From assembly GCA_025354845.1 (NCBI GenBank), contig JANXMD010000164.1:1-9859 (forward strand): 9,859 bases of DNA, given 5' to 3'. The DNA comes from Verrucomicrobiota bacterium. Its GTDB lineage: Bacteria; Verrucomicrobiota; Verrucomicrobiia; Limisphaerales; UBA9464. This document shows, one piece after another, positions 1 through 7,179 of this stretch; the first letter of the stretch is position 1, and each line of letters starts with the position of its first letter. The translations under genes and the position numbers were made by a program. The notes below the pieces were generated by a model. That model saw only the letters and a list, made by a program, of their open reading frames with translations, did no database searches and had not been told where the DNA came from.

Positions 1-1
1 G

Positions 2-433
2 CGTTTGACCGGCTCGGCCGCCTCAGCGGGCTTCGGGTTGAATTCCAATTCGGGCGCTTACCTGATTGATCAGGTGGGTGGCACGCAGGCCACCAGTTCC
101 TCCACTGCAGCTGTCAATAGCCCGGTTCTCCTCGTGCTCAAGGCGGTGTTCGGGGCCGGCTCGGCGGTCGACACCTTCAGCCTGTTCTACAACCCCTTGG
201 TCGGTTCCATTGAGGGAGCGGCGAGCGCCACGAAGACCTTTGACGTAGGCACGGTGTCGGCGCTGTCGATTGCCGGAAACCTCGCGTTCAGTGTGGACGA
301 GATCAAGGTGGGCAGCAGTTATGCGGACGTGGTGCCGGAGCCGTCCACCCACCTGGCGATCGGCGCGGTTTCGCTTCTCGTTGCCGGTCGCTGGATCGCC
401 TGGAAGCGCCGCCAGAAACAGCCAGTCAGTTGA
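2..433 (+). CDS. PEP-CTERM sorting domain protein, C-terminal fragment
   Basis: This is the end of an exported protein. The frame is open to the left edge of the window, so the true start lies upstream, and the TTG at position 5 is probably not a start. About 143 codons are visible. They are rich in Ala, Ser, Gly and Val and have the beta-rich look of Verrucomicrobial surface proteins, including a segment of the type DEIKVGSSYADVVPEPST that commonly precedes the sorting signal. The end has the three-part PEP-CTERM signal: VPEPST, a hydrophobic helix (about AIGAVSLLVAGRWIAW), and a basic tail KRRQKQ. In known systems an exosortase recognises this signal and processes the protein on its way to the envelope or extracellular matrix. 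The catalytic or binding role of the missing N-terminal part cannot be judged. It converges with the response regulator gene across a 91-nt gap with no clear terminator hairpin. Confidence 0.85.
   Translation, partial: RLTGSAASAGFGLNSNSGAYLIDQVGGTQATSSSTAAVNSPVLLVLKAVFGAGSAVDTFSLFYNPLVGSIEGAASATKTFDVGTVSALSIAGNLAFSVDEIKVGSSYADVVPEPSTHLAIGAVSLLVAGRWIAWKRRQKQPVS
332..430 (+). other. PEP-CTERM sorting signal (motif, transmembrane helix, basic tail)
   Basis: This segment encodes VPEPST (332-349), then about 17 hydrophobic residues, then the basic cluster KRRQKQ and a few final residues before the TGA. The order and length match the PEP-CTERM anchor recognised by exosortases. It implies that the host genome carries an exosortase gene, which is not in this window. 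Confidence 0.85.
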
Positions 434-524
434 GGGTGCCGTTCTCCGAATTAGGCGGCATCAGGCCACAACCCTCTCCGCTACTCGGGGACTTGAATGG
501 CGGACGCCGTGACGTGGACCCAGG

Positions 525-1196
525 TCAGCTTTGGGTTTCCAACTCGGAACGCCACCGTACGGCGTGCTGCACGAGTTCCATGCCGTTCTTCAAGCCGAGC
601 TTATCCTTGATGCGCTCCCGGTAGGTTTCGACGGTCTTGACGCTGAGGCTCAGCTCAATGGCGATTTGTCGCGTGCTTTGTCCCCGGCCGATGCGCTGGA
701 CGACCTCGAGTTCGCGATCGGTCAGGACGGTCAGTGGGGACGCGCCGAATTCCCGACCTTCGCTGCATCGCTGCAGCATTTCATCCGTCATACGGGGGCT
801 CAGGTACACGCCTCCTGCGAGGACCTTGCGAATCGCCGTGAGTACCTGGGTGGAGGCCTCCTGCTTGGTGATGTAGCCCCTCGCCCCCGCGCGCAACACG
901 CGTTCCGCGTAGAGGGATTCATCGTGCATCGACAGCACGAGCATCTTGAGTTCTGGAAGCTCGATGCGAAGATCCTTGAGAAGCTCAATGCCGCTAGATC
1001 CCTTGAGCGAAAGATCCACCAAGGCCAGGTCTGCCTCGGACGCTTTGAGCGCCTCACGCGCAGCGGTTGCGGACTCGGCCTCACCGGAAACCACAAGGTC
1101 TGCCTCACGATTAATAAGCTCGGTCAGTCGCTCGCGAATCATGGGGTGATCGTCGACCAGGAAGATGCGGCGCTTGGATGGGGAAGCGGTTGTCAT
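525..1196 (-). CDS. NarL/FixJ-family response regulator (receiver + LuxR HTH)
   Basis: A cytoplasmic two-component response regulator of 223 residues, normal for the NarL/FixJ family. The receiver domain spans about residues 9-125. It has the acidic pair D15-D16, the probable phosphoacceptor D61 (in ALVDLSL), the switch residue S89 (in VLSMHD) and the conserved K111 (in YITK). A LuxR-type helix-turn-helix follows at about 158-215, with the typical LTDRELEVVQ opening and the SVKTVETYRERIKDKL recognition region. All key phosphotransfer residues are present, so it should be functional. ATG at 1196 was chosen because it puts the first beta strand nine residues in, as is usual. The GTG/ATG extension to 1271 would overlap the upstream kinase gene and adds no recognisable sequence. 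No strong Shine-Dalgarno is seen. It lies 41 nt downstream of the histidine kinase gene on the same strand and is its obvious partner. Target promoters are unknown. Confidence 0.93.
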   Translation of the reverse strand: MTTASPSKRRIFLVDDHPMIRERLTELINREADLVVSGEAESATAAREALKASEADLALVDLSLKGSSGIELLKDLRIELPELKMLVLSMHDESLYAERVLRAGARGYITKQEASTQVLTAIRKVLAGGVYLSPRMTDEMLQRCSEGREFGASPLTVLTDRELEVVQRIGRGQSTRQIAIELSLSVKTVETYRERIKDKLGLKNGMELVQHAVRWRSELETQS

Positions 1197-1237
1197 GAGT
1201 TGAGGTTGGAAATCGATGGTGGATCGTGAGCCAGGAA

Positions 1238-2764
1238 TCACGAAGCGGGGACGGAATTGCCGACGGTGCATTCGACCACCGTATCTCCCTGGGGTTCGGC
1301 ATAGATTTGGAGATCACCCTGAATCAGGCGTGCCCGATGTTGCATGATAGCCAGGCCGAGACCGGTCCGACCAGAGGGTGTGGGAACGACTGGCTTTCCC
1401 ACGCTGACCACCGAGAGGCGCAATTGGTTGGCGGGCTCCTCGATGCGGATAATGATGCGCGACGGCGCGTTATGCCGGATGGCATTGGCCACTGCCTCCT
1501 GGGCGATCCGGTAGAGATGGAAGGAGACGCTGGTGGCCGGTTCCACGATGACCCGTCCCGCTTCAAACTCGCACCGGATGCGTGTGCTGCGAGTGACCTG
1601 ATCGGCCAGCGCCCGCAGGGTCGCCGCCAGTCCCTGATGTTCCAGCGACGCCGGGAACAGACCGCGGGCGATGTCGCGGACGTGGGTGATCGCCTCGTCG
1701 ACCAGGGTGCTGATTTCCTGGACGGACTCGGGCCCCACGCTGGTGCCGCGGATGAGGCGGTCGCGGAGAGTGGATGCTGCCATCGCCGTGCACACGAGGT
1801 GCTGTCCCAGACCGTCATGCAGATCCTGGCCGATGCGCTGTTGTTCCTCCTCAATCGCGTCCGCCACGATGCGCTCGGTTTCCTTGCTGGCGCTGACGTC
1901 CGTGAGAACAAACGCCACTCCCTCTTCGGCCGTGTTTCCGAGGGGAACACGATGGGCGCTCAGCGTCAGCCACGGTCCCTTGCGGCCCGGCAAACTTCGT
2001 CGCCCTAGGTCCGCACTCGCGACCTCCGATCCGCGGAGCCCGGCCTGAATCGCCGCCTCCGCATTTCGGTACCCTTCCAACAAAGGGAAAAGGCTGAAGG
2101 TGGTGCCGACGGGAAGCAGCATTCCGCCGCCTCCGACGTGCTGAATTCCAAGCAACGCCACCGCGGCGGGATTCACGAGCCTGAGGATTCCGTCCGCACT
2201 GGTGACCACCACGGCCTCCGTCATCGTACCCAGGATTGCCGTCAGAATTGCCGTCGAGCGTGAAAGCGCCTCTTCGGAGCTCTGCAACTCCCGGGCGCGC
2301 GATTCCGCAGCTGCGGTGCGTTCGATGACCCGCTGCTCGAGCGTTTCGTTGATGGTTAGCAACTCCCTCTCCGCACGCATGCGGGCCTGGATCTCGCTGG
2401 CGAGCTGCCGCTTTCGCCGGGCTTCGGCGGAAACCAAAAGGGTGAAAACAATCGAGGCCCCCAAGAGCACGGTGGCGTTAATGAACGGGACGATGGGGTG
2501 CTCGTAGGCTTTGCCGTAGCTCAGTTCAATCAACAGCCAGACACCGGATCCAAGAACCGCCACCGGCAGCGCCGCCCAGTTGCCGACATACCAGGCGAGA
2601 AAAACGGTGGGAATCAGGTAGCAAAGGCGAAGCTGGATTTCCGTCCAGGTGGTCCAGTCCACGAGCGCGACAACCGCGAGTATCCCCAGTCCAAACAGCA
2701 ATAGGAGGGTGTTGCGGGCGGAGGGTTCGCCGCGAGAACCGGATGGAGGCGACTCGGTGGGCAT
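1238..2764 (-). CDS. Membrane PAS-domain sensor histidine kinase, HisKA_3 (NarL-partner) type
   Basis: Predicted inner-membrane sensor kinase, 508 residues from the ATG at 2764. In order: four hydrophobic segments (about 19-37, 45-60, 64-83, 93-112) with short loops and no periplasmic sensor domain; a charged, probably coiled-coil linker (about 113-170); a PAS domain (about 170-290, starting AILTAILGTMTEAVVV); a HisKA_3 dimerisation domain with the phosphoacceptor H316 in QDLHDGLGQ; and a HATPase_c domain with N-box N427 (QEAVANAIRHN) and a GRTGLGL box at 465-471. The usual DxGxG adenine-binding box is replaced by SVGKP (454-458), which is unusual (see findings). An upstream in-frame ATG at 2887 would extend the protein by 41 residues but overlap the CysC-like gene by 82 nt, so 2764 is preferred. 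It probably phosphorylates the response regulator encoded just downstream. The signal could be membrane-borne or cytoplasmic through PAS; no ligand can be named. Confidence 0.92.
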   Translation of the reverse strand: MPTESPPSGSRGEPSARNTLLLLFGLGILAVVALVDWTTWTEIQLRLCYLIPTVFLAWYVGNWAALPVAVLGSGVWLLIELSYGKAYEHPIVPFINATVLLGASIVFTLLVSAEARRKRQLASEIQARMRAERELLTINETLEQRVIERTAAAESRARELQSSEEALSRSTAILTAILGTMTEAVVVTSADGILRLVNPAAVALLGIQHVGGGGMLLPVGTTFSLFPLLEGYRNAEAAIQAGLRGSEVASADLGRRSLPGRKGPWLTLSAHRVPLGNTAEEGVAFVLTDVSASKETERIVADAIEEEQQRIGQDLHDGLGQHLVCTAMAASTLRDRLIRGTSVGPESVQEISTLVDEAITHVRDIARGLFPASLEHQGLAATLRALADQVTRSTRIRCEFEAGRVIVEPATSVSFHLYRIAQEAVANAIRHNAPSRIIIRIEEPANQLRLSVVSVGKPVVPTPSGRTGLGLAIMQHRARLIQGDLQIYAEPQGDTVVECTVGNSVPAS

Positions 2765-2805
2765 GGCAACTGTGTTCGGGGCAGGGGGCTCCGGCCTCCA
2801 TGCTT

Positions 2806-3402
2806 TCAGCCAGTTCTGGAGTTCAGCAGGGTCCAGATCCGGCGCAAGGAGGCTTCCGGTGAGGTGCCTTCGGTGCAGTGATGCCATACCGTCTCATCCG
2901 CCTCCGGGGCCTCAAAGTGAAAATCCAGAAAGTCGGGAACACGGCCTTCCCGGGCTTTCTGGTACAGTCGCTTCGGATCCCGCTCGGTGCAGGTCTCCAC
3001 GGACGCATCCACGTGAACCCAGGTTACCGAATCTTCCAACACGGCACGCACGGCGTCGCGATGCAGCCTCATGGGTGCCATAGAGGACACCACCACGGTC
3101 ATCCCCTGGGTAAACAGAAGTCGGGCGATTTCAGCGATTCGGCGATGGTTTTCCGCGCGATCGCGGGCCGAGAAACCCAGATCCGAAGAGAGTCGAGCCC
3201 TCATCGCTGTCCCGTCCAAATGGACGGCAAAGGTTCCCGCCGCGTTGAATTCCTCGGTCAGTCCCGTCGCTAGAGTGGTTTTTCCCGATCCCGACCGACC
3301 GAACAGCCAGATCACCTTCGGGAACGGATTGATTTCAGCTGCGGAACGAGCCGAACCATCCAAAGGCAGCGCCAGTGAGAAAATGGAGGAAGCAACCGTC
3401 AC
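2806..3402 (-). CDS. CysC-like P-loop kinase (APS kinase family, divergent)
   Basis: A cytoplasmic nucleotide kinase of the adenylylsulfate (APS) kinase family. True CysC phosphorylates APS at the 3' position to give PAPS for sulfate assimilation or sulfation. With the GTG start at 3402 it has 198 residues and its Walker A, GRSGSGKT, begins at residue 35. E. coli CysC, as I recall it, is about 201 residues with its P-loop at the same position, which is why this start is preferred over GTGs at 3411, 3447 and 3477. Family hallmarks are clear: DLGFSARDRAENHRRIAEIA, and ERDPKRLYQKAREG. Three conserved elements differ: DGD is DGT (residues 63-65), FISP is SMAP, and the FTGID substrate loop is shortened to FLDF. 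Substrate is therefore uncertain: it may be APS or another small molecule. No sulfate adenylyltransferase (cysD, cysN, sat) is in the window. It is the first gene of the leftward set, 41 nt ahead of the histidine kinase. Confidence 0.8.
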   Translation of the reverse strand: MTVASSIFSLALPLDGSARSAAEINPFPKVIWLFGRSGSGKTTLATGLTEEFNAAGTFAVHLDGTAMRARLSSDLGFSARDRAENHRRIAEIARLLFTQGMTVVVSSMAPMRLHRDAVRAVLEDSVTWVHVDASVETCTERDPKRLYQKAREGRVPDFLDFHFEAPEADETVWHHCTEGTSPEASLRRIWTLLNSRTG

Positions 3403-3540
3403 TCGGCTCACGTTATCAGCGCTTTTTGCCCTCGAAAGCAGGCGCACCCGGTAAAAATGTGGGGGATAACCCGACACTTAGGTGAGCCCCTCTGATTTCT
3501 CCCGTGGCCTTTTCGCGGGGTGGTGGGGCAGAATCGCCTC
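3403..3540. promoter_or_regulatory. Divergent intergenic region, probable promoters for both gene sets
   Basis: This 138-nt stretch separates the leftward kinase/two-component set from the rightward DUF1501 set, so promoters for both are expected here. It contains locally A/T-rich patches (for example TAAAAAT at 3452-3458 and GATAAC at 3465-3470) within a GC-rich background. No convincing -35/-10 pair with normal spacing was found; TTGCCC at 3426 followed by TAAAAA at 3452 has a 20-nt spacer, which is too long for a confident call. If the CysC-like gene starts at the GTG at 3477, the region shrinks to 63 nt. The call rests on gene orientation, not on a recognised motif. Confidence 0.4.
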
Positions 3541-4932
3541 ATGTTCGACCTCCTCGCAGAATCCCCAGAGGAACGACCGCGCCTCTGCGGGCCGGGTTTG
3601 AATCGACGTGAGTTTCTCCAGGTGGGTGCGTTGGCGGCGGTCGGTTTGTCTCTGCCTCAATACCTTCGGGCGCGCGCCGAAGGGCGGGTCGACGCTTCAG
3701 CGGATCGGCGTTCGTGCATCCTCATCTTCAACCTTGGCGGCCCCAGTCACATTGACTTGTGGGATATGAAGCCGGACGCGCCACGAGAGATTCGCGGGCC
3801 GTTTCAACCGATTCGAACGCGTTCGGATGCCTTCGAGATTTCGGAATTGCTGCCGAGGCACGCCAAGATTGCCGACAAGTTTTCGCTGGTGAGGTCGTGT
3901 CATCACGATGGTGCCGCGGTCCACGACGCGGGGTGGCAGATGATGCAAACGGGGCGGCGCTTCACTGGAGGCATTGCCACGCCTCACGTTGGGTCGGTGG
4001 TCTCGCATCTTCGAGGAAGGCGTTCGGATTTGCCGCCGTTCGTGGTGCTGCCGCAGTTGATGGGGCGTGGGGGTGGCAATCTTCCGAATGGTCAAGCGGG
4101 GGGCTTCCTCGGTAAGGCCCAGGACCCGTTTGCGCTGATGGCGGATCCTTCCCAGAAGAACTTCAAAGTTCCAGATCTTCTCCCGCCGGATCAGATCGGT
4201 GCGCAGCGACTCGATCGGCGACGCCGGCTCCGCGATGTCGTGGAGCAGACGGTGAGTGCATTCGAAGCGAGTGAGGATGCGCGGTTGATGGATGAGAATT
4301 TTCATGCCGCTTTCCGGATCATGACCAGCGAGTCCGCGCGCGCGGCCTTTGATCTGTCCCGCGAACCCATCTCGGTGCGCGAGCGCTACGGGATGAACCG
4401 CTTCGGTCAGTGTTGCCTGCTCGCCCGGAGGTTGGTCGAGGGCGGGGTGCGGTTTGTGACGATTAACACCTTCCTCACGGTGTTTGATGAGATCACCTGG
4501 GACATCCACGGATCCAAGCCGTTTACCTCGATTCAGGGCATGAAGGACATCGTGTGTCCGATGTATGATCAGGCGTATTCTGCCTTGATCGAAGACCTGT
4601 CGGATCGGGGCCTGCTCGGGGACACGCTCGTGGCGAATCTTTCGGAATTTGGGCGGACGCCAAAGATCAACCCGGCCGGCGGACGCGATCACTGGCCGCA
4701 ATGTTTCACGGCCTATTTCGCCGGCGGTGGCGTGAAGGGGGGACGCGTGGTAGGCGCCAGCGACCCGGTGGGCGGGTTCCCAGCCGAGCGGCCGGTCAAA
4801 CCGGGTGATATTGTCGCCACAATGTTCCACAGCCTGGGGCTGAATCACGCCGCGCACCTTCCGGGTCCGGGCGGGCGCCCGTTTCCTCTTACGGACCTGG
4901 GAACCGAGCCCATTCGGGAACTGTTCACATGA
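3541..4932 (+). CDS. DUF1501 family protein, Tat-exported
   Basis: An exported protein of 463 residues with a full-length DUF1501 domain, which has an alkaline phosphatase/sulfatase-like fold but no established reaction. The N-terminus carries a twin-arginine signal: RREFLQVG at residues 22-29 followed by a hydrophobic stretch (ALAAVGLSLPQYL), so it is probably exported folded. Family motifs run in order: LIFNLGGPSHIDLWDMKP (from about 61), VRSCHHDGAAVHDAGWQ (about 118-131), WDIHG (320-324), LSEFGRTPKINPAGGRDHW (about 367-385), and a terminal FHSLGL region. The conserved Asp and His residues expected to sit in the metal-site-like pocket are present (D72, D75, H323, D383, H384). ATG 3541 is preferred over the GTG at 3520 because many family members begin with similar short MxxL leaders before the RR motif. 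Its stop overlaps the next start as ATGA, so translation is probably coupled. In Planctomycetota and Verrucomicrobiota these genes typically pair with DUF1549/DUF1553 genes, as here. Confidence 0.95.
   Translation: MFDLLAESPEERPRLCGPGLNRREFLQVGALAAVGLSLPQYLRARAEGRVDASADRRSCILIFNLGGPSHIDLWDMKPDAPREIRGPFQPIRTRSDAFEISELLPRHAKIADKFSLVRSCHHDGAAVHDAGWQMMQTGRRFTGGIATPHVGSVVSHLRGRRSDLPPFVVLPQLMGRGGGNLPNGQAGGFLGKAQDPFALMADPSQKNFKVPDLLPPDQIGAQRLDRRRRLRDVVEQTVSAFEASEDARLMDENFHAAFRIMTSESARAAFDLSREPISVRERYGMNRFGQCCLLARRLVEGGVRFVTINTFLTVFDEITWDIHGSKPFTSIQGMKDIVCPMYDQAYSALIEDLSDRGLLGDTLVANLSEFGRTPKINPAGGRDHWPQCFTAYFAGGGVKGGRVVGASDPVGGFPAERPVKPGDIVATMFHSLGLNHAAHLPGPGGRPFPLTDLGTEPIRELFT
4929..4932 (+). promoter_or_regulatory. 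ATGA start/stop overlap (translational coupling)
   Basis: The ATG of the DUF1549/DUF1553 gene (4929-4931) overlaps the TGA of the DUF1501 gene (4930-4932). There is no clear Shine-Dalgarno ahead of this ATG, so re-initiation by ribosomes finishing DUF1501 is a likely route. This suggests that the two proteins are made in a linked ratio. Confidence 0.8.
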
Positions 4933-7172
4933 GGGCGCCAGGACTGTTAGCGTGGGGACTCGTCGTGGTCGGCCTGGCGATGGGGCGCCTCGTGGCCGCC
5001 GGGACGGTCGTGAAAACGGAGCCGGTCTCGTTCCGCAACGACGTGTTGCCCATTTTGTCCAAGGCGGGTTGCAACACCGGCGGCTGTCATGGCTCGCTCG
5101 CGGGAAAGGGGGGATTCCGCCTCTCCCTGTTCGCCTACAATCCGGAGGCGGATCACTTCGCCATCACCCGGGAATCCCAGGGTCGACGCGTCGAATCCTC
5201 CGATCCCGGCCTGAGCTTGCTGCTTACCAAGCCCACGACGCTGGTCCGCCACAAAGGTGGGAAACGGCTCGAGACGGACTCCGTCGATTATCACACCCTG
5301 GCACGCTGGATTGCGCAGGGCGCGCCGGGGCCGCGAGCGGACGAGCCAGCCCTGGAATCGCTGGAAATCTCCCCTGCGGTTCGGACGGTGAATACCGGCG
5401 ATGTCGTGCCGGTGACGGTGCGGGCGCGCTACTCGAATGGACACGTCCGCGACGTCACGCCGTGGGCACGCTACACGTCGACCGATGAAACCGTCGCCTC
5501 GGTGGATCCCCAAGGACGCGCCACGATTCTCGGGCCGGGGCAGGGCGCCATCACGGCGTGGTACTCCTCCCGCATCGTCTTGGCGCGTCTCACGTCGCCG
5601 TATTCCAACACGGTACCGGCGGCGGTGTTCGCGGCCGTTCCGAGAACGAACTTCATTGATGCGCGAGTGGTGGAGCAATTGGAGCGACTGCACCTGGAGC
5701 CCTCACCCGCAGCATCGGACGCGACGTTCGTTCGGCGGGCATTTCTCGACGTGATCGGCCGGCTGCCGACGCCCGAGGAGGTGCGCGAGTTCGAACACGA
5801 TTCAGCCCCAGACCGCCACGCGAGGCTGGCGGATCGGCTTCTGGCGCGAACCGAATTCGTGGATTACTGGGCCTACAAGTGGTCCGATGTCCTGCTGGTG
5901 ACTGGCGCGAGGCTGCGTCCCGAGGCGGTGCGCGCCTACTCCGATTGGATTCGGTCGCGTGTTGCCGCCAACACGCCCTGGGATCGCATGGTGCGTGAGC
6001 TGATTACGGCCAAGGGCTCGGCGGTGGAGGAGGGCGCCTCGAATTTCTTCGCCGTCCATCAGGACCCGGAGGCCATGGCGGAGAACGTGAGCCAAGCGTT
6101 CCTGGCCCTCTCCATCAACTGCGCGCGCTGCCACAATCATCCGCTGGAAAAATGGACCAACGATCAGTACTACCAGTTTGCTAATCTGTTCGCCCGCGTC
6201 AGGGCCAAGGGATGGGGTGGCGATGCCCGCTCTGGCGACGGCCGCCGGACCTTGTTCGTGCAGGCCGCGGGAGATCTCATTCAACCGCGGACCGGCCGCC
6301 CGCAACCGCCGGCGCCGCTGGACGGGGCACCGATTGCGGCCGAGGATCCCCGCGATCGCCGGGAGCTGCTGGCCGACTGGTTGACCTCGCCGTCGAATCC
6401 GTATTTTGCCCGCGCCGCCGCGAATCGGGTGTGGGCGAATTTCTTCGGCTCGGGCGTCGTGGAGCCGGTGGATGACCTGCGCGCCTCCAATCCGGCGTCA
6501 AACGAACCCCTGCTCGCCGACCTCGCTGCGCATCTGGTGCGCAGCGGATTCGATCTGCGCGACCTCATGCGGCAGATCCTCACGTCGCACACCTACCGTC
6601 GATCCACGGACGTGCTTCCCGGCAACCGCGAGGATCGACGTCATTATTCCAGGTTCTTCCCGCGCCGATTGAGTGCCGAGGTGCTCAGTGACGCCATTGC
6701 CGACGTCACCGGCGTTCCCGATCGCTTCACTGAGCTGGCGCTGAACGACGGGTCTACGGAGGCAAGCAGCGCGTTCACCAACGTCGTGCGGTCGCTGCAA
6801 CTCTCGGATGCCTCGGTGAAATCGTACTTCCTGAAGACCTTCGGCCGGAATCAGCGCGAGATCACCTGTGAATGCGAGCGATCCAACCAGCCGAGCCTGG
6901 TGCAGGCGTTGCATCTGTCGAACGGGTCCACACTGAACGACAAGATCGCCGCACCGGCTGGGCGACTCGCCAGGACCTTTGCCGACGCGTCGACTCCGGC
7001 AGCCTGGCTCGACGGTCTCTGGACGCGCTGCCTGGGACGGCCGCCCACGGAGCGGGAGCGCTCGGCGGCCCTGAAGGCGTTCCAGGAGGCGCCCCGGTCG
7101 GAACAGCGGCAGGTCGCCGAAGACCTCGGCTGGTCGATACTTTCCAGTCGCGAGTTCCTCTTCCAACACTGA
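4929..7172 (+). CDS. DUF1549/DUF1553 (PSD1-type) cytochrome-like exported protein with Ig-like domain
   Basis: A 747-residue exported protein of the Planctomycete-type cytochrome/PSD1 families. The N-terminus is a Sec signal peptide (about 1-25, hydrophobic LLAWGLVVVGLAMGRLVAA). Next is a cytochrome-like segment with GCNTGGCHG, giving C48-X4-C53-H54, followed by GKGGFRLSLFAYNPEAD, GRRVESSDP and LLLTKPT, typical of this family. An Ig-like (Big_2-type) domain follows at about 141-225. DUF1549 starts near 241 (FIDARVVEQLERL) and contains a classical CARCH haem motif (C398, C401, H402). DUF1553 starts near 473 (DRRELLADWLTSPSNPYF, then NRVWANFFG) and runs to the C-terminus, including ITCECERSNQPSLVQALH. 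Length and domain order are normal for the family. Haem attachment would occur outside the inner membrane. The enzymatic role is unknown. It is coupled to the DUF1501 gene upstream and followed after 7 nt by another cytochrome-domain gene. Confidence 0.94.
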   Translation: MRAPGLLAWGLVVVGLAMGRLVAAGTVVKTEPVSFRNDVLPILSKAGCNTGGCHGSLAGKGGFRLSLFAYNPEADHFAITRESQGRRVESSDPGLSLLLTKPTTLVRHKGGKRLETDSVDYHTLARWIAQGAPGPRADEPALESLEISPAVRTVNTGDVVPVTVRARYSNGHVRDVTPWARYTSTDETVASVDPQGRATILGPGQGAITAWYSSRIVLARLTSPYSNTVPAAVFAAVPRTNFIDARVVEQLERLHLEPSPAASDATFVRRAFLDVIGRLPTPEEVREFEHDSAPDRHARLADRLLARTEFVDYWAYKWSDVLLVTGARLRPEAVRAYSDWIRSRVAANTPWDRMVRELITAKGSAVEEGASNFFAVHQDPEAMAENVSQAFLALSINCARCHNHPLEKWTNDQYYQFANLFARVRAKGWGGDARSGDGRRTLFVQAAGDLIQPRTGRPQPPAPLDGAPIAAEDPRDRRELLADWLTSPSNPYFARAAANRVWANFFGSGVVEPVDDLRASNPASNEPLLADLAAHLVRSGFDLRDLMRQILTSHTYRRSTDVLPGNREDRRHYSRFFPRRLSAEVLSDAIADVTGVPDRFTELALNDGSTEASSAFTNVVRSLQLSDASVKSYFLKTFGRNQREITCECERSNQPSLVQALHLSNGSTLNDKIAAPAGRLARTFADASTPAAWLDGLWTRCLGRPPTERERSAALKAFQEAPRSEQRQVAEDLGWSILSSREFLFQH

Positions 7173-7174
7173 GG
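7171..7174 (+). promoter_or_regulatory. Shine-Dalgarno-like GAGG for the downstream gene
   Basis: GAGG sits 5 nt before the ATG at 7180 and overlaps the TGA stop (7170-7172) of the preceding gene. It is the clearest ribosome-binding site in the window and supports ATG 7180 over the in-frame ATG at 7198. Confidence 0.6.
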
Positions 7175-7179
7175 TCCCC

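Noticed and set aside
434..524. Bidirectional terminator between the converging PEP-CTERM and response regulator genes
   Set aside because: Only 4-bp complementary arms (for example GGCG/CGCC near 499-508) were found, with no T-run on either strand.
531..2008. Plus-strand open frames of 232 and 260 codons opposite the response regulator and histidine kinase genes
   Set aside because: They mirror well-supported two-component genes, have no family motifs, and are explained by GC-rich codon bias on the coding strand.
1197..2805. Identical 41-nt gaps (1197-1237 and 2765-2805) as a possible repeated regulatory element
   Set aside because: The two gap sequences, read on the coding strand, show no similarity, so the equal length is probably chance and depends on the starts chosen.
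2765..2887. Upstream ATG start for the histidine kinase at 2887
   Set aside because: A GGAGG lies about 13 nt before it, but this start would overlap the CysC-like gene by 82 nt and add a stretch with no recognisable function. ATG 2764 begins shortly before the first membrane segment.
3412..3470. Inverted hexamer GTTATC (3412-3417) / GATAAC (3465-3470) as a possible operator
   Set aside because: The match does not extend beyond six bases and the arms are 47 nt apart, which is expected by chance and has no supporting second copy.
3403..3477. Longer CysC-like protein starting at GTG 3477
   Set aside because: The extra 25 residues do not resemble the family, and GTG 3402 puts the P-loop at the usual residue 35. 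The longer start cannot be excluded.
3697..4857. Long antisense open frame (386 codons, minus strand) inside the DUF1501 gene
   Set aside because: It lies entirely opposite a strongly conserved DUF1501 gene. Its translation is rich in Arg, His and Pro with no recognisable domain, as expected from the reverse frame of GC-rich coding DNA.
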